From assembly GCA_026014545.1 (NCBI GenBank), contig JAOZIH010000001.1:209708-273707 (forward strand): a stretch of 64,000 nucleotides of DNA, read 5' to 3'. Within the stretch, counting starts at the first letter, position 1. Every line of letters starts with the position of its first letter. Below, one piece after another: positions 36,001-43,233 of this stretch. The translations under genes and the position numbers were made by a program. This DNA comes from Candidatus Bathyarchaeota archaeon. GTDB taxonomy: Archaea > Thermoproteota > Bathyarchaeia > Bathyarchaeales > Bathycorpusculaceae. The notes beneath the pieces were generated by a model, which made no database searches, had not been told where the DNA came from, and saw only the letters and a program-made list of their open reading frames with translations.

Positions 36001-36452
36001 TCGCCCGCGGCAATCAACTCTTCCCGCGAAAGCTGCGAAAGGAAGCATAACTTTGACTTCAACATTACAGGAATGCTTCCAATGTAAACCAGCTCAGTGT
36101 CTTGTTCTCTTCCGTCGATTATAGGCGTCATTTCAAGAGCTATAGGCGCCGCGTACGTGAGATTCCGAAGCCGTGCTTCCATCGGGTAAATCTCATGCTT
36201 AGTGCCATCTACTTCTGTAACGTACGGTCCAGTAATGCGTGATTGAGGATCAATAATCCAGATTTGTCCGAGTTTCACTTTGTATGGGCTTTCGGGAATT
36301 TCAATGTCAATCTCGCCGACCTCGTCTACTACTTCCTGCAACCCATGGTCTATGAATTCATTGTATGAGTCAAGGTGCTGGCGTACAAGGCCTTTCTCGT
36401 TGAAGAAGGCTTTCAATAAAAGACGCGCGTCTTCTTTTGATAGTTCAGTCAA
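33087..36452 (-). CDS. rpoB: DNA-directed RNA polymerase subunit B, unsplit
   Basis: A 1121-residue single B subunit; many euryarchaea split it into B'' and B'. Landmarks in order are the N-terminal lobe PIDVDDKG-like region, FRSHLRRLQ-type fork segments around residue 430 ([15 protein letters not shown]), [40 protein letters not shown], and the C-terminal zinc site [10 protein letters not shown]...CKICDEK. The usual upstream rpoH gene is absent from the adjoining 750-base gap. It is first in the operon with rpoA, rpl30e and nusA. Confidence 0.96.
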   Translation of the reverse strand: [1121 protein letters not shown]

Positions 36453-37201
36453 CTTTACCTATCTCCCACAAATTCATTTCAAAATATGTAAACATGCTTT
36501 TTTGAAGCGATTCTTTCAAACTTATGATTTCCTCCATATTGGAGTGACCAACTTGAAAAAGGGTCTCCTATCTTTAGAGAGCACAAACACATGCTACACC
36601 GCTTACTAATAAACTTTTTTATGCCAACAATCATAAATGACGACTTTTTTAAACTTTTAGAGTAACTGCGCAAATAAAAAAGTTATTGAAGCGCACCGCG
36701 CCCGCGAGTTCCAAAGAGGACAACATTGCCCCAAACAAGCGAAGATAACTGACCAAAGAGCTTAATGCTGAACAACGAGGGGAATTTGCAAATCTTTCCT
36801 TATTAGCGGCCTCAACAGCTAATCTCGCGCTTACGCCTTTGTAAATGGGCACCTCAAAATCGCCCCATCCAAATCTCAAAAGAGCATGCATTAAGTTAAA
36901 CATGCCAAATTACAATCCGAACAGCGCACATGAAAAAGCAACAACGGCTTCTATGGGAATGATGCGGGATAGACCCTCTATAGGTTTCTGCAATGAATTT
37001 CTAATATGCGCCAAATATGAAGGCGCCGTCTTTAGATCGGCATTGGCGTTGCTCCACGAGTTGATGCTGTATGGGAGGTTTTTGCTTTGCTTGAGGCCGC
37101 AGGGTGCATGGTTTAATTTGGATTTTGATTCTGAATTCAGAGACAGATTTCACAACAAATATTCTTATGCATAAACAAAAAGAAGCGGCAGTGATCACGA
37201 C
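36453..37201. other. 749-base gap between rpoB and a secreted-protein gene
   Basis: No convincing gene is present. Short open frames of 80-110 codons occur on both strands but lack family features and good start signals. The gap must hold the rpoB promoter (AT-rich sequence at 36600-36640) and contains the second copy of the structured repeat (36968-37029). No rpoH and no tRNA were found in it. Confidence 0.6.
36968..37029 (+). repeat. Structured repeat element, copy 2
   Basis: This 62-nt block matches the minus-strand block at 22267-22329 at about 59 of 63 positions. Both stems are kept: ATAGA/TCTAT (loop CCC instead of CCCC) and GCGCC/GGCGC. A CCA to TTT change lies between them. It is co-oriented with the secreted-protein gene 170 bases downstream. 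Unlike copy 1 it has no clear TATA box at the right distance and no T7 run after it (only CTTTAG), so it may be a cis element, a degenerate copy or transcribed from further upstream. Confidence 0.6.
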
Positions 37202-38821
37202 TTGAGAACTTTATCTACAGTAACTAGGCGAAGACCACTGGCGCTCATGGCGCTAAGCATGCTGCTAGTCTTTACTCAGTTTCTTAACGTTACGGCGCAG
37301 ACTACAATAGAGTATCAACGATATGTTCACACCTATCTCAATGCGCCAGGCAAGGGTAACTGGACTTACATCGAGAAGCCAATTTTTCCTCTCTACATTA
37401 ACAATTCACAAATACCCATAGGCCAAAACTGGACCATAGTGTGCCCCTTGGAAGCAGGCCACAGCTATCATGTCTATTGCTACGGCGCTTGGGTGCACAC
37501 AGGCTCAAAGCCCAAAACCGACTATGACATTTACGTCTATAACCCCCAAGGCACATTAGAGAGCACACACACCGAATCAGCAGGGCTTCCTGAGCACTTG
37601 GGCACTACAGTGGAGGATCCGTTTTTTGTACCAGCCAGCTCGGGCAATTACAGCTTTGTAATAGTGAATGACGCGCGAGAGAGCCGCGGCGCAGATCAAG
37701 CTACCTTCATGATAATCGAGAACATCGAATGCGACAAGTGGTACACTCATGATGTTAAGGGAAAAACAGCCAATTTGCCGACACTTCGAACAAGCTGGGC
37801 CTACGAGTTTATCACTGACAGCGAACGCATCGAAGTCTGGGTACGCGTTCCAGATACATTGGACATGTATGAAGCACGGCTCTACTTAATGAGCAACGCA
37901 AAATCCCTAATCGTAAACAATATTTCGCTACCTTGGGAGTCAGGTCTTTACGGTAACGTGAGCGATGTAGGCGGCTACAACCTTAACAGTGAAGGCTACC
38001 GCGGCGTAGCTTATGCAAGCTGCGAATACAATGGTCAAGACATGTATTTCAACTACACTAGCCCGTCTGCAGGCCAGAAGCTTTATCATCTGGTTTTGAT
38101 TGGCGAAATTGGCGAGGGAACAATAGAATTTCTAGTCAAAACCAAATTCGACACGACCTTATTGCCTTTGACTTTCCCACATAAAGTTACGCCTGTAGAC
38201 ACAACAGAGATCGCTTATATGGCAAACACTACAGAGCTCGAGAACGCCACGCTCCGGTACACGGTTAACAATTGGAAAAACGCAAATACTATAGAAATGA
38301 CCGTCAGCAACAGAACATGCAACGCCACCATCCCGCAACAGCCAGCAGGCAGCTTCGTAGAGTACATAGTCCAAGCAACAGACACCATAAAAAACCAGCT
38401 TACAGCAGCGGGAAACTTTACAGTAAAAATCCCCACAGCGATAACGGACTTTAACGTAACCCGCATGAAAATAACTTTAGGCGAAAACATAACAGCAACC
38501 GGCACGCTATCTGCCGAAGCCGCCGGCGCCCCAGTAACAGTCACCTTCACATCCATAAATGCCACAGAGAAAGTGCAGGGCAAAGCGCTGGAAAACGGCA
38601 CCTTCACCGTAAGCTACCAGCCAACAACCACAGGAACATGGCTTGTCCAAGCCTCCTTCGCAGGAAACGCCACACTCTACGAATGCGAAAGCACAACCAT
38701 AATGGTAACAGTGCAAGAACCCTCATTCCTCTCCCTATACGGACTTTACATCGGCGGAGGCCTAGGCGGCGGACTAGGCGCAGCAGGCGCCATAGTCTAC
38801 ATAAAGAAATACAGAGAATAA
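37202..38821 (+). CDS. Secreted surface protein with C-terminal membrane anchor
   Basis: A 539-residue exported protein of no recognised family. The N-terminus has a signal peptide: TVTRRRPLAL, a hydrophobic core and a likely cut after NVTAQ. The mature part is rich in N-x-S/T glycosylation sites, with beta-sandwich or Ig-like modules (from about 330, VTPVDTTEIAY, and FNVTRMKITLGENITATGT). The end has a glycine-rich helix, LYIGGGLGGGLGAAGAIVYI, followed by KKYRE, a plain membrane anchor rather than an archaeosortase signal. Translation probably starts at TTG 37202, since later ATGs would remove the arginine-rich n-region. Confidence 0.7.
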   Translation: MRTLSTVTRRRPLALMALSMLLVFTQFLNVTAQTTIEYQRYVHTYLNAPGKGNWTYIEKPIFPLYINNSQIPIGQNWTIVCPLEAGHSYHVYCYGAWVHTGSKPKTDYDIYVYNPQGTLESTHTESAGLPEHLGTTVEDPFFVPASSGNYSFVIVNDARESRGADQATFMIIENIECDKWYTHDVKGKTANLPTLRTSWAYEFITDSERIEVWVRVPDTLDMYEARLYLMSNAKSLIVNNISLPWESGLYGNVSDVGGYNLNSEGYRGVAYASCEYNGQDMYFNYTSPSAGQKLYHLVLIGEIGEGTIEFLVKTKFDTTLLPLTFPHKVTPVDTTEIAYMANTTELENATLRYTVNNWKNANTIEMTVSNRTCNATIPQQPAGSFVEYIVQATDTIKNQLTAAGNFTVKIPTAITDFNVTRMKITLGENITATGTLSAEAAGAPVTVTFTSINATEKVQGKALENGTFTVSYQPTTTGTWLVQASFAGNATLYECESTTIMVTVQEPSFLSLYGLYIGGGLGGGLGAAGAIVYIKKYRE

Positions 38822-38883
38822 CCTATATGCGAGCAACGGGAAATAATTAATAAGAAAGTCATTGAATTCTTTTATTTTTGTGT

Positions 38884-38920
38884 GCAGCGGTAACCAAGCC
38901 GGGTCAACGATCAAGGTAGA
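38884..38920 (+). pseudogene. 5' portion of a disrupted tRNA gene
   Basis: GCAGCGG at 38884-38890 is followed by TA and ACCAAGCCGGGTCAAC, which reads as the acceptor strand, positions 8-9 and a Leu/Ser-type D-arm. The acceptor strand pairs perfectly over seven bases with CCGCTGC at 39970-39976. The anticodon arm expected after it is not recognisable. Position 10 is A instead of the usual G. I read this as half of an interrupted or decayed tRNA gene. Confidence 0.5.
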
Positions 38921-38958
38921 GTTTAGATAATAATTTGCGATGATCTGGTAAGCAAATA

Positions 38959-39692
38959 ATGAGCCAATATAAAGGCATTATTTACCATGCACCAATGAAA
39001 AGTCTTAACGAGGATGTTGCGTTACTTCTTGGGCTTCATGCTGGTGATGGATGGCTTTCAGACAAATGGGGATTATGCTGTGAACAACAGGACAGCAACA
39101 TGTTTCTTCGCGTGATAGAACTTGTTAGAAACGTATAGGCGTTGAACCAATAAAACCTGTGAAATGCTCCTCTGGAAAGGCGGTTATGATTAGAAGTGGA
39201 CAATCACAAGTGATAGCTTTTTTCAAGTTTTACGGGTTCCCTCAAGGGAGAAAAGCTGGAATAGTTAGTATTCCAAAACAAATTCTCGAATCAACTGATG
39301 TGAATATACTGAAAGCATTCTTACTGGGGTTATTTAGTACAGATGGATGCTTCAGTTTTCAGGCTAACCGCGGACCAAGAGTTGAAATTCAAGTCAAAAG
39401 TAAAAAATTGAGAGATGATTTCGTCAGCCTTGCAAGCAGACTTGGCTTCTCATTTAGAGAATATACATATTTTCCACCCAATGGCAAAAATAAATCACCA
39501 TTACATGTTGCTTACACAACGCAGAGAAAACAAGTGATTAGATGGATGGTTGAAATAGGCTCAATCAAAGATTCAGATATCAAGCATTATCAAGAATGGA
39601 AAAAATTAATAGAATGGAATATAGTTTTTAGAGCAAAGGGCAGGGGTAGCAGAGCCTGGCCAAACCCGCACAAAAGCACAAAGGGGGCTTAA
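38959..39692 (+). pseudogene. Frameshifted LAGLIDADG homing endonuclease
   Basis: The first part (ATG 38959) includes VALLLGLHAGDGWLSDKW, a LAGLIDADG motif, and ends at TAG 39137-39139. A shifted frame then continues IGVEPIKPVKCSSGKAV and carries the second motif, LKAFLLGLFSTDGCFSFQA, plus QVKSKKLRDDFVSLASRLGF, to TAA 39690-39692. The two frames form one two-motif monomeric LAGLIDADG nuclease of about 240 residues, broken by one indel near 39135. It starts about 40 bases after the 5' tRNA piece, and its 3' end overlaps the first 53 bases of tRNA-Leu. Such nucleases usually live inside RNA introns. Confidence 0.72.
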
Positions 39693-39755
39693 TGCGCGGG
39701 ACTCAAGATCCCGTCTCCTAGGAGTACGTGAGTTCAAATCTCACCCCCTGCACCA
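39640..39755 (+). tRNA. tRNA-Leu (anticodon CAA) with enlarged D-loop, candidate intron
   Basis: The acceptor strands GCAGGGG (39640-39646) and CCCCTGC (39745-39751) pair fully, followed by A and an encoded CCA. The anticodon stem CGGGA/TCCCG encloses CTCAAGA, anticodon CAA at 39704-39706. The T-arm is GTGAG TTCAAAT CTCAC, and a CTCC/GGAG variable arm fits a type II leucine tRNA. The D-stem GCA/TGC encloses 41 bases, about 28 more than usual. Removing a 28-base segment after GAGCCTGGCCAAA restores a normal arm, so a D-loop intron is plausible. I did not find a strict bulge-helix-bulge. The endonuclease frame ends inside this insert. Confidence 0.85.
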
Positions 39756-39935
39756 ATGAGTTTTAATATTTTTGGTACGTGTAGCAAAGAAAATCGAGAT
39801 AGCTCATTTCAAATCGATAAAAAGAATTTCAATGATAATGGTTTATTGAAATCAAAACGCATATCGCATAGTTTTGCAAAAATTCTATATCTAAATAAAA
39901 ATGTGTTTTGAACTAGGACGCCGATATTGCTGTCG

Positions 39936-39980
39936 TTCATATTAGGTGGTTCGCAGGTTCAAATCCTGCCCGCTGCATCA
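39936..39980 (+). pseudogene. 3' portion of a disrupted tRNA gene
   Basis: The T-arm GCAGG TTCAAAT CCTGC (39953-39969) runs directly into the acceptor strand CCGCTGC (39970-39976) and A, then TCA in place of CCA. The acceptor strand is the exact complement of GCAGCGG at 38884. Just upstream TTCATAT could be a CAT-anticodon loop, but the flanking bases do not form a stem. The piece could alternatively be an attachment-site remnant left by an integrative element. Confidence 0.5.
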
Positions 39981-40390
39981 TAAAACTGTTCTTTGATGAA
40001 AATGGTTTCTTCTAAGCCTCGGAAATGCTCATCTCCAGTGACAACCTTGCCTTTTACGCTTCTGGCTGTGCACAGAATTATTGAGTCTGCCAAGCTCCAG
40101 CCCTTCACTTTCTTCTTCATTTCCACATCAATCTTGCCTGCTTCGGCGGCGGTCTCAAAGTCCAACTCAATTATTCGGCTTTTTGCCCTGATGAACTCTA
40201 GGCGCTTCATTCTTCCCTCCGGCGTTTCGTTGCCAATAGCGATTTCTTATAGCAATTTTCTGCTGATTTCCGCAACAACTATCGTTGGAGTTGCAGCGTC
40301 ATCGCTTTCTATGTATTCTTTGGCAATTTCTCCAGATTTGGATGCACGAAAATACTCTATCCACGCGTAGGCGTCGATGATGTATTTACA
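39959..40390 (-). pseudogene. vapC: VapC-family PIN toxin with in-frame TAA
   Basis: One frame holds a full PIN domain: KYIIDAYAWIEYF, TPTIVVAEISRKLL, then TAA at 40247-40249. The same frame continues EIAIGNETPEGRMKRLEFI, WSLADSIILCTA and VVTGDEHFRGLEETIFI. The expected ATG before KYIID is replaced by TGT, so both start and continuity are damaged. The C-terminal codons run into the antisense of the 3' tRNA piece. It is closely related to the intact VapC at the left edge of the window. Its antitoxin gene directly upstream is intact. Confidence 0.8.
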
Positions 40391-40391
40391 G

Positions 40392-40586
40392 CTAATGGAA
40401 TTCGGCCTCGTCAGCCGCCGAGAAGGGGGCAAGTTTGCGGTTTGACCCAAACATTGAGGAGGGGATTTTCTGTCTTTCAGAAATTAGCCTTTTGATGGTT
40501 TCGTCATTATTTTTCGCTTTCATTTCTTTTTTGATTTTGGTAAGCATTTGAAGATTTTTCTTATCTACTTTAACTGTTGTGGGCAT
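40392..40586 (-). CDS. vapB: VapB-type antitoxin of the broken pair
   Basis: A 64-residue protein, PTTVKVDKKNLQMLTKIKKE at the N-terminus and LISERQKIPSSMFGSNRKL toward the C-terminus, resembling archaeal VapB antitoxins: a short DNA-binding ribbon followed by a toxin-wrapping tail. I chose ATG 40586 over an upstream ATG at 40604 because the PTTVKV strand fits the usual N-terminus. The toxin gene adjoining it is disrupted, so this antitoxin is an orphan unless it serves the left-edge VapC. Confidence 0.7.
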   Translation of the reverse strand: MPTTVKVDKKNLQMLTKIKKEMKAKNNDETIKRLISERQKIPSSMFGSNRKLAPFSAADEAEFH

Positions 40587-40824
40587 GGTTAGCACCATTA
40601 GCAATAGACATAGAAGAATATAAGGAGTCCTTTATATTAAGCCCCCTAAACAGTTCACAAAATGCCGCATATCTATCTGCCATACCAAGACCGGTTGCTT
40701 CCTACAAGCGCAAGAGTAGATTATGTTCTCAGTACTAAAACAATTAGTGGAGCGTGTAAACTACTTGTAATACAGAATTGTTTTTAACTTTTCATACATA
40801 ACTACAACAGTAGCGAGGACAGTT

Positions 40825-41046
40825 ATGTCTACAACATTTACTGTACGCATACCACGGGAGCTTAAAGAGAAAATGGAGCAGAACCCTATAGAGTGGAGTC
40901 AAGAAGTCAGAGCCTTCCTCGAGGAAAGAGTCAAGCAAATCGAACTGTTGAAGACACTTCAAGAAATAGAGAAGCGAGCAGAAAAAAGGAAAACAAAAAC
41001 AGATTCCACATTGCTCATAAGGGAGGATCGAGAACGCCGAGCCTAA
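40825..41046 (+). CDS. vapB: VapB-type antitoxin, ribbon-helix-helix
   Basis: A 73-residue protein with FTVRIPRELKEKMEQNPIEW, a ribbon-helix-helix start, and a long charged helix, RVKQIELLKTLQEIEKRAEK. The C-terminal tail DRERRA overlaps the downstream toxin frame. GGACAG lies a few bases before the ATG. It is intact although its partner toxin is lost. Confidence 0.75.
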   Translation: MSTTFTVRIPRELKEKMEQNPIEWSQEVRAFLEERVKQIELLKTLQEIEKRAEKRKTKTDSTLLIREDRERRA

Positions 41047-41126
41047 TTCTTGATTCCAACATACTAGCAAAACTTATTCTCAATGAAGCAGGATCCAAAG
41101 AAGCCACAATCACAGTGACCAACACT

Positions 41127-42308
41127 CTAAAGAAAGGATACGCGCTCCACACGGTGGATCTTGCTTTGGCTGAATGTGTGAACTACCCCTCCCTGTGGGA
41201 AGGGGCTTCCTGCTTCAATGATGGAGCTTGCGGGAACTTGGATAAGCTCCCGTAGAGGCTCTATCTCAGCAGGCAAGTCAGGGCTATTCCATCCCCTCAT
41301 CTTTATTCTACATGCTGAAATCCAATCCCTCATAGAATTTTCATAACTTAGCCCTTCAGATGTACCTCTCGGATTCACCTTCACCACCCGAACACCAGCG
41401 CCTTCAGCCTTGTATTCGAGCAGTTGAAGGAAATCAGCCCAAGAAGCATCCAGTATCTTTTGGGCTAAATTGTGGTTTCTAACCATGTTTCGTACATTCA
41501 GTTTCTCAACGCATATCACATCATAATTGTTTACGTAAAACCTTGAAAGCTTATGGAGAAAGTCGTTTCTCTGGTTTACAAGTTTTTCATAAGCTTTAGC
41601 AAGCCTTATTCTCTGTTTTTCCCAGTTCTTTGAACCTTTCTTTTTCCTTGAAAGCCAGTGCTGGAGAACCCTCACCTTCTCAAGAGTCTTCTCGTAGAAC
41701 CTTGGATTTTCTATTTGTCTACCATCACTATCAGTTAGGAAGTGTTTTACCCCGACGTCAATGCCTATAGCCTTCTTAGGCTCCTTTTCGATGGGTTCAC
41801 CCTCCTTCTCTACGCACACGCAGGCAAACCATTTGCCCGAGTTATGCCTCTTTACTATAACTTGTTTTATTCTTCCTTCAACGGGCCTGTGAACCCTTAT
41901 AGGTATGTCGCCTATCTTAGATAAGTGAAGCAGGTCAAACTTCTTCCCAGTCCTGATAAGCTTGAAGCCGCTTTGGTTATAGACAAAGGTTTTGAACCAG
42001 CCCTTACCCTTGAACCTTAGCCTCCCAACCTTCCGGCCATTCTTCTTCAGCTCTGACAAAGCCCTCAAATTTGAGTATAACTGGTAGAGAACCATCTGCA
42101 AAACCTTCGAGTAAACCTTGCGTAGTTCAGGCTTCTCAGCCTTCAGCCTGGGCAATTGGGCTTGAAGCTCAAATCTGCTTGGAACTTTACCTTTTCCATT
42201 CCACTCAGCCAAGAAACAGTTGTAGGTTTGCCTGCACAACTCCAAAGTTTCAAGTAATCTTTCCTCTCGTTCCCCATTTGGATAAAGCCTGAACTTATAG
42301 CTAAGCAT
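41127..42308 (-). CDS. tnpB: TnpB, RNA-guided nuclease of the IS200/IS605 element
   Basis: A 393-residue TnpB. RuvC motif I is KKAIGIDVGVKHFLTD and motif II is YDVICVEKLNVRNM. The third acidic position is probably in YENSMRDWISACRI. The usual CxxC...CxxC zinc finger after NPRGTSE is absent, replaced by GLSYENSMRD and a proline-rich tail, a variant also known in other archaeal TnpBs. I used ATG 42308 (MLSYKFRLYP), overlapping the tnpA tail. The last residues (after about FPQGGVVH) are read from the host vapC because the stop lies outside the element. Activity is uncertain. Confidence 0.85.
   Translation of the reverse strand: MLSYKFRLYPNGEREERLLETLELCRQTYNCFLAEWNGKGKVPSRFELQAQLPRLKAEKPELRKVYSKVLQMVLYQLYSNLRALSELKKNGRKVGRLRFKGKGWFKTFVYNQSGFKLIRTGKKFDLLHLSKIGDIPIRVHRPVEGRIKQVIVKRHNSGKWFACVCVEKEGEPIEKEPKKAIGIDVGVKHFLTDSDGRQIENPRFYEKTLEKVRVLQHWLSRKKKGSKNWEKQRIRLAKAYEKLVNQRNDFLHKLSRFYVNNYDVICVEKLNVRNMVRNHNLAQKILDASWADFLQLLEYKAEGAGVRVVKVNPRGTSEGLSYENSMRDWISACRIKMRGWNSPDLPAEIEPLRELIQVPASSIIEAGSPFPQGGVVHTFSQSKIHRVERVSFL
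41184..41245 (-). ncRNA. Candidate TnpB guide (omega/re) RNA end at the element's right boundary
   Basis: On the minus strand the tnpB 3' region ends in a hairpin, CCCCTTCCC-ACA-GGGAGGGG, followed by TAG at the element edge. In IS200/IS605 systems the tnpB 3' end is also the scaffold of the guide RNA, whose guide is the flanking DNA. Here the flank is host vapC sequence (TTCACACATTCAGCC). The call follows from element architecture; no transcript is known. Confidence 0.5.
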
Positions 42309-42708
42309 TCCCTTGCTCCTCAACATACTTTTTCAAAACATCCAAAGTTACCTGTCCAGTTGTGGCGAGGAAATATGATGGAGACTAGAAAACCCCTTTC
42401 CAAAGCTTTCCCTTTACTTCAGGATAGTTTCTCTGGATTTCCCTTGATGTTATGGTTTTTATCGCATTGATGTATTTTGGCATGTCTAATATTGGCCTCG
42501 CCTTGAAAATCATGTGGAAATGGTCTTTATCACACTCAATGTTTAGAACATCCACATCAAAGCTTTCGCTTATTTCTCTTATTTTCTGCTTCAGAAAATC
42601 CATGATCTCCTCATTTTCGAACACTTGTCTGCGATATTTCACTACTTGAACAAGATGGTATTGAAGAGCATAAACTGAATGAGCGCCCTTATCAAGCTTA
42701 TATTTCAT
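42301..42708 (-). pseudogene. tnpA: TnpA (Y1 HUH transposase) with in-frame TAG
   Basis: The frame encodes a typical Y1 transposase: VYALQYHLVQVVKYRRQVF and the HUH motif in DHFHMIFKARP. After KGKLWKGVF a TAG stands at 42385-42387 where relatives have tryptophan (FWSPSYF), a TGG to TAG change. The frame goes on with SPSYFLATTGQVTLDVLKKY and then YVEEQ, the segment holding the catalytic tyrosine. Termination at the TAG therefore gives an inactive protein. It overlaps the tnpB start. Confidence 0.85.
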
Positions 42709-43233
42709 AGTTACTAAATTTTCTTATAAACTATAAATGTCATTAGGCTTTCATCCCCACCCTTCGGATGGGGACTTCCCGCCAACAGAGTTAAAGATTT
42801 GAAAGTAGAAGAAGCAAATGTAGCGTTAGAAGACCTCATGAGAATATATGATGGATTAAAAATTATTGCTACTCGCGAAATCGCCGCAGAAGCCATAAAG
42901 ATCGCATTAGCTTAAAACATAAGCGCCTATGATTCGCTTTATATCGCAGCAGCGCAAAAAACCAATGCCACACTGTACACTGCAGATCAAAAACTCTATG
43001 ATGCCGCACACAGAAGCGTCAATACAAAATTATTGAAGCCAGAACAATGAAAATGACAACGCTGGACATTACTTTCTGCATTTATACAAAAATGGGTTAG
43101 ACTGCCATCGCACACAAAAAGCACTAAGCAGCTGCTTACTCGATTCAACAGTAATAGCAAGGCCCCATTAACAAGGATAACTGAAAAAATAAGCGCCTGC
43201 ATGTGAATAAAGCGGAAAACCGCCAGGCATGTA

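Larger units (their letters stand above)
41184..42783 (-). mobile_element. IS200/IS605-family insertion sequence inside vapC
   Basis: The element carries tnpA and tnpB on the minus strand and is bordered by imperfect hairpins instead of inverted repeats: CCCCTTCCC/GGGAGGGG at 41186-41210 and CCCCATCC/GGGTGGGG around 42753-42772. There is no evident target duplication, as expected for single-strand transposition. The exact ends are estimated from where vapC coding resumes. Since tnpA has a TAG codon, this copy is probably immobile unless helped in trans. Confidence 0.8.
41034..43050 (+). pseudogene. vapC: VapC toxin split by an IS200/IS605 element
   Basis: The 5' part runs from 41034 to 41183: SLILDSNILAKLILNEAGSK and HTVDLALAECVN. 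Its start codon is ACG, placed eight bases after GGGAGG where an ATG would be expected. After the element the gene resumes at about 42784 with NRVKDLKVEEANVALEDLM, meets TAA at 42913-42915, and continues in the same frame with AYDSLYIAAAQKTNATLYTA to a TGA at 43048-43050. Insertion, start loss and nonsense codon are three independent lesions. The aspartates of the PIN site (LDSN, YDSLYIA, YTAD) are recognisable. Confidence 0.82.

Noticed and set aside
36649..36903. An 84-codon minus-strand open frame upstream of rpoB
   Set aside because: No start signal, no family features and atypical codon pattern. It overlaps the likely rpoB regulatory region.
37202..38821. The secreted 539-residue protein as a further archaeosortase substrate
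   Set aside because: Its C-terminus lacks the P-[ED]-x-P-L-G-T motif; the glycine-rich helix and short basic tail look like an ordinary membrane anchor.
620..42387. Genome-wide recoding of TAG as an amino acid
   Set aside because: Several intact core genes (top6A, abce1, cgi121) end in TAG at the expected length, and other broken accessory genes carry TAA in the same way. Nonsense decay explains all cases without recoding.
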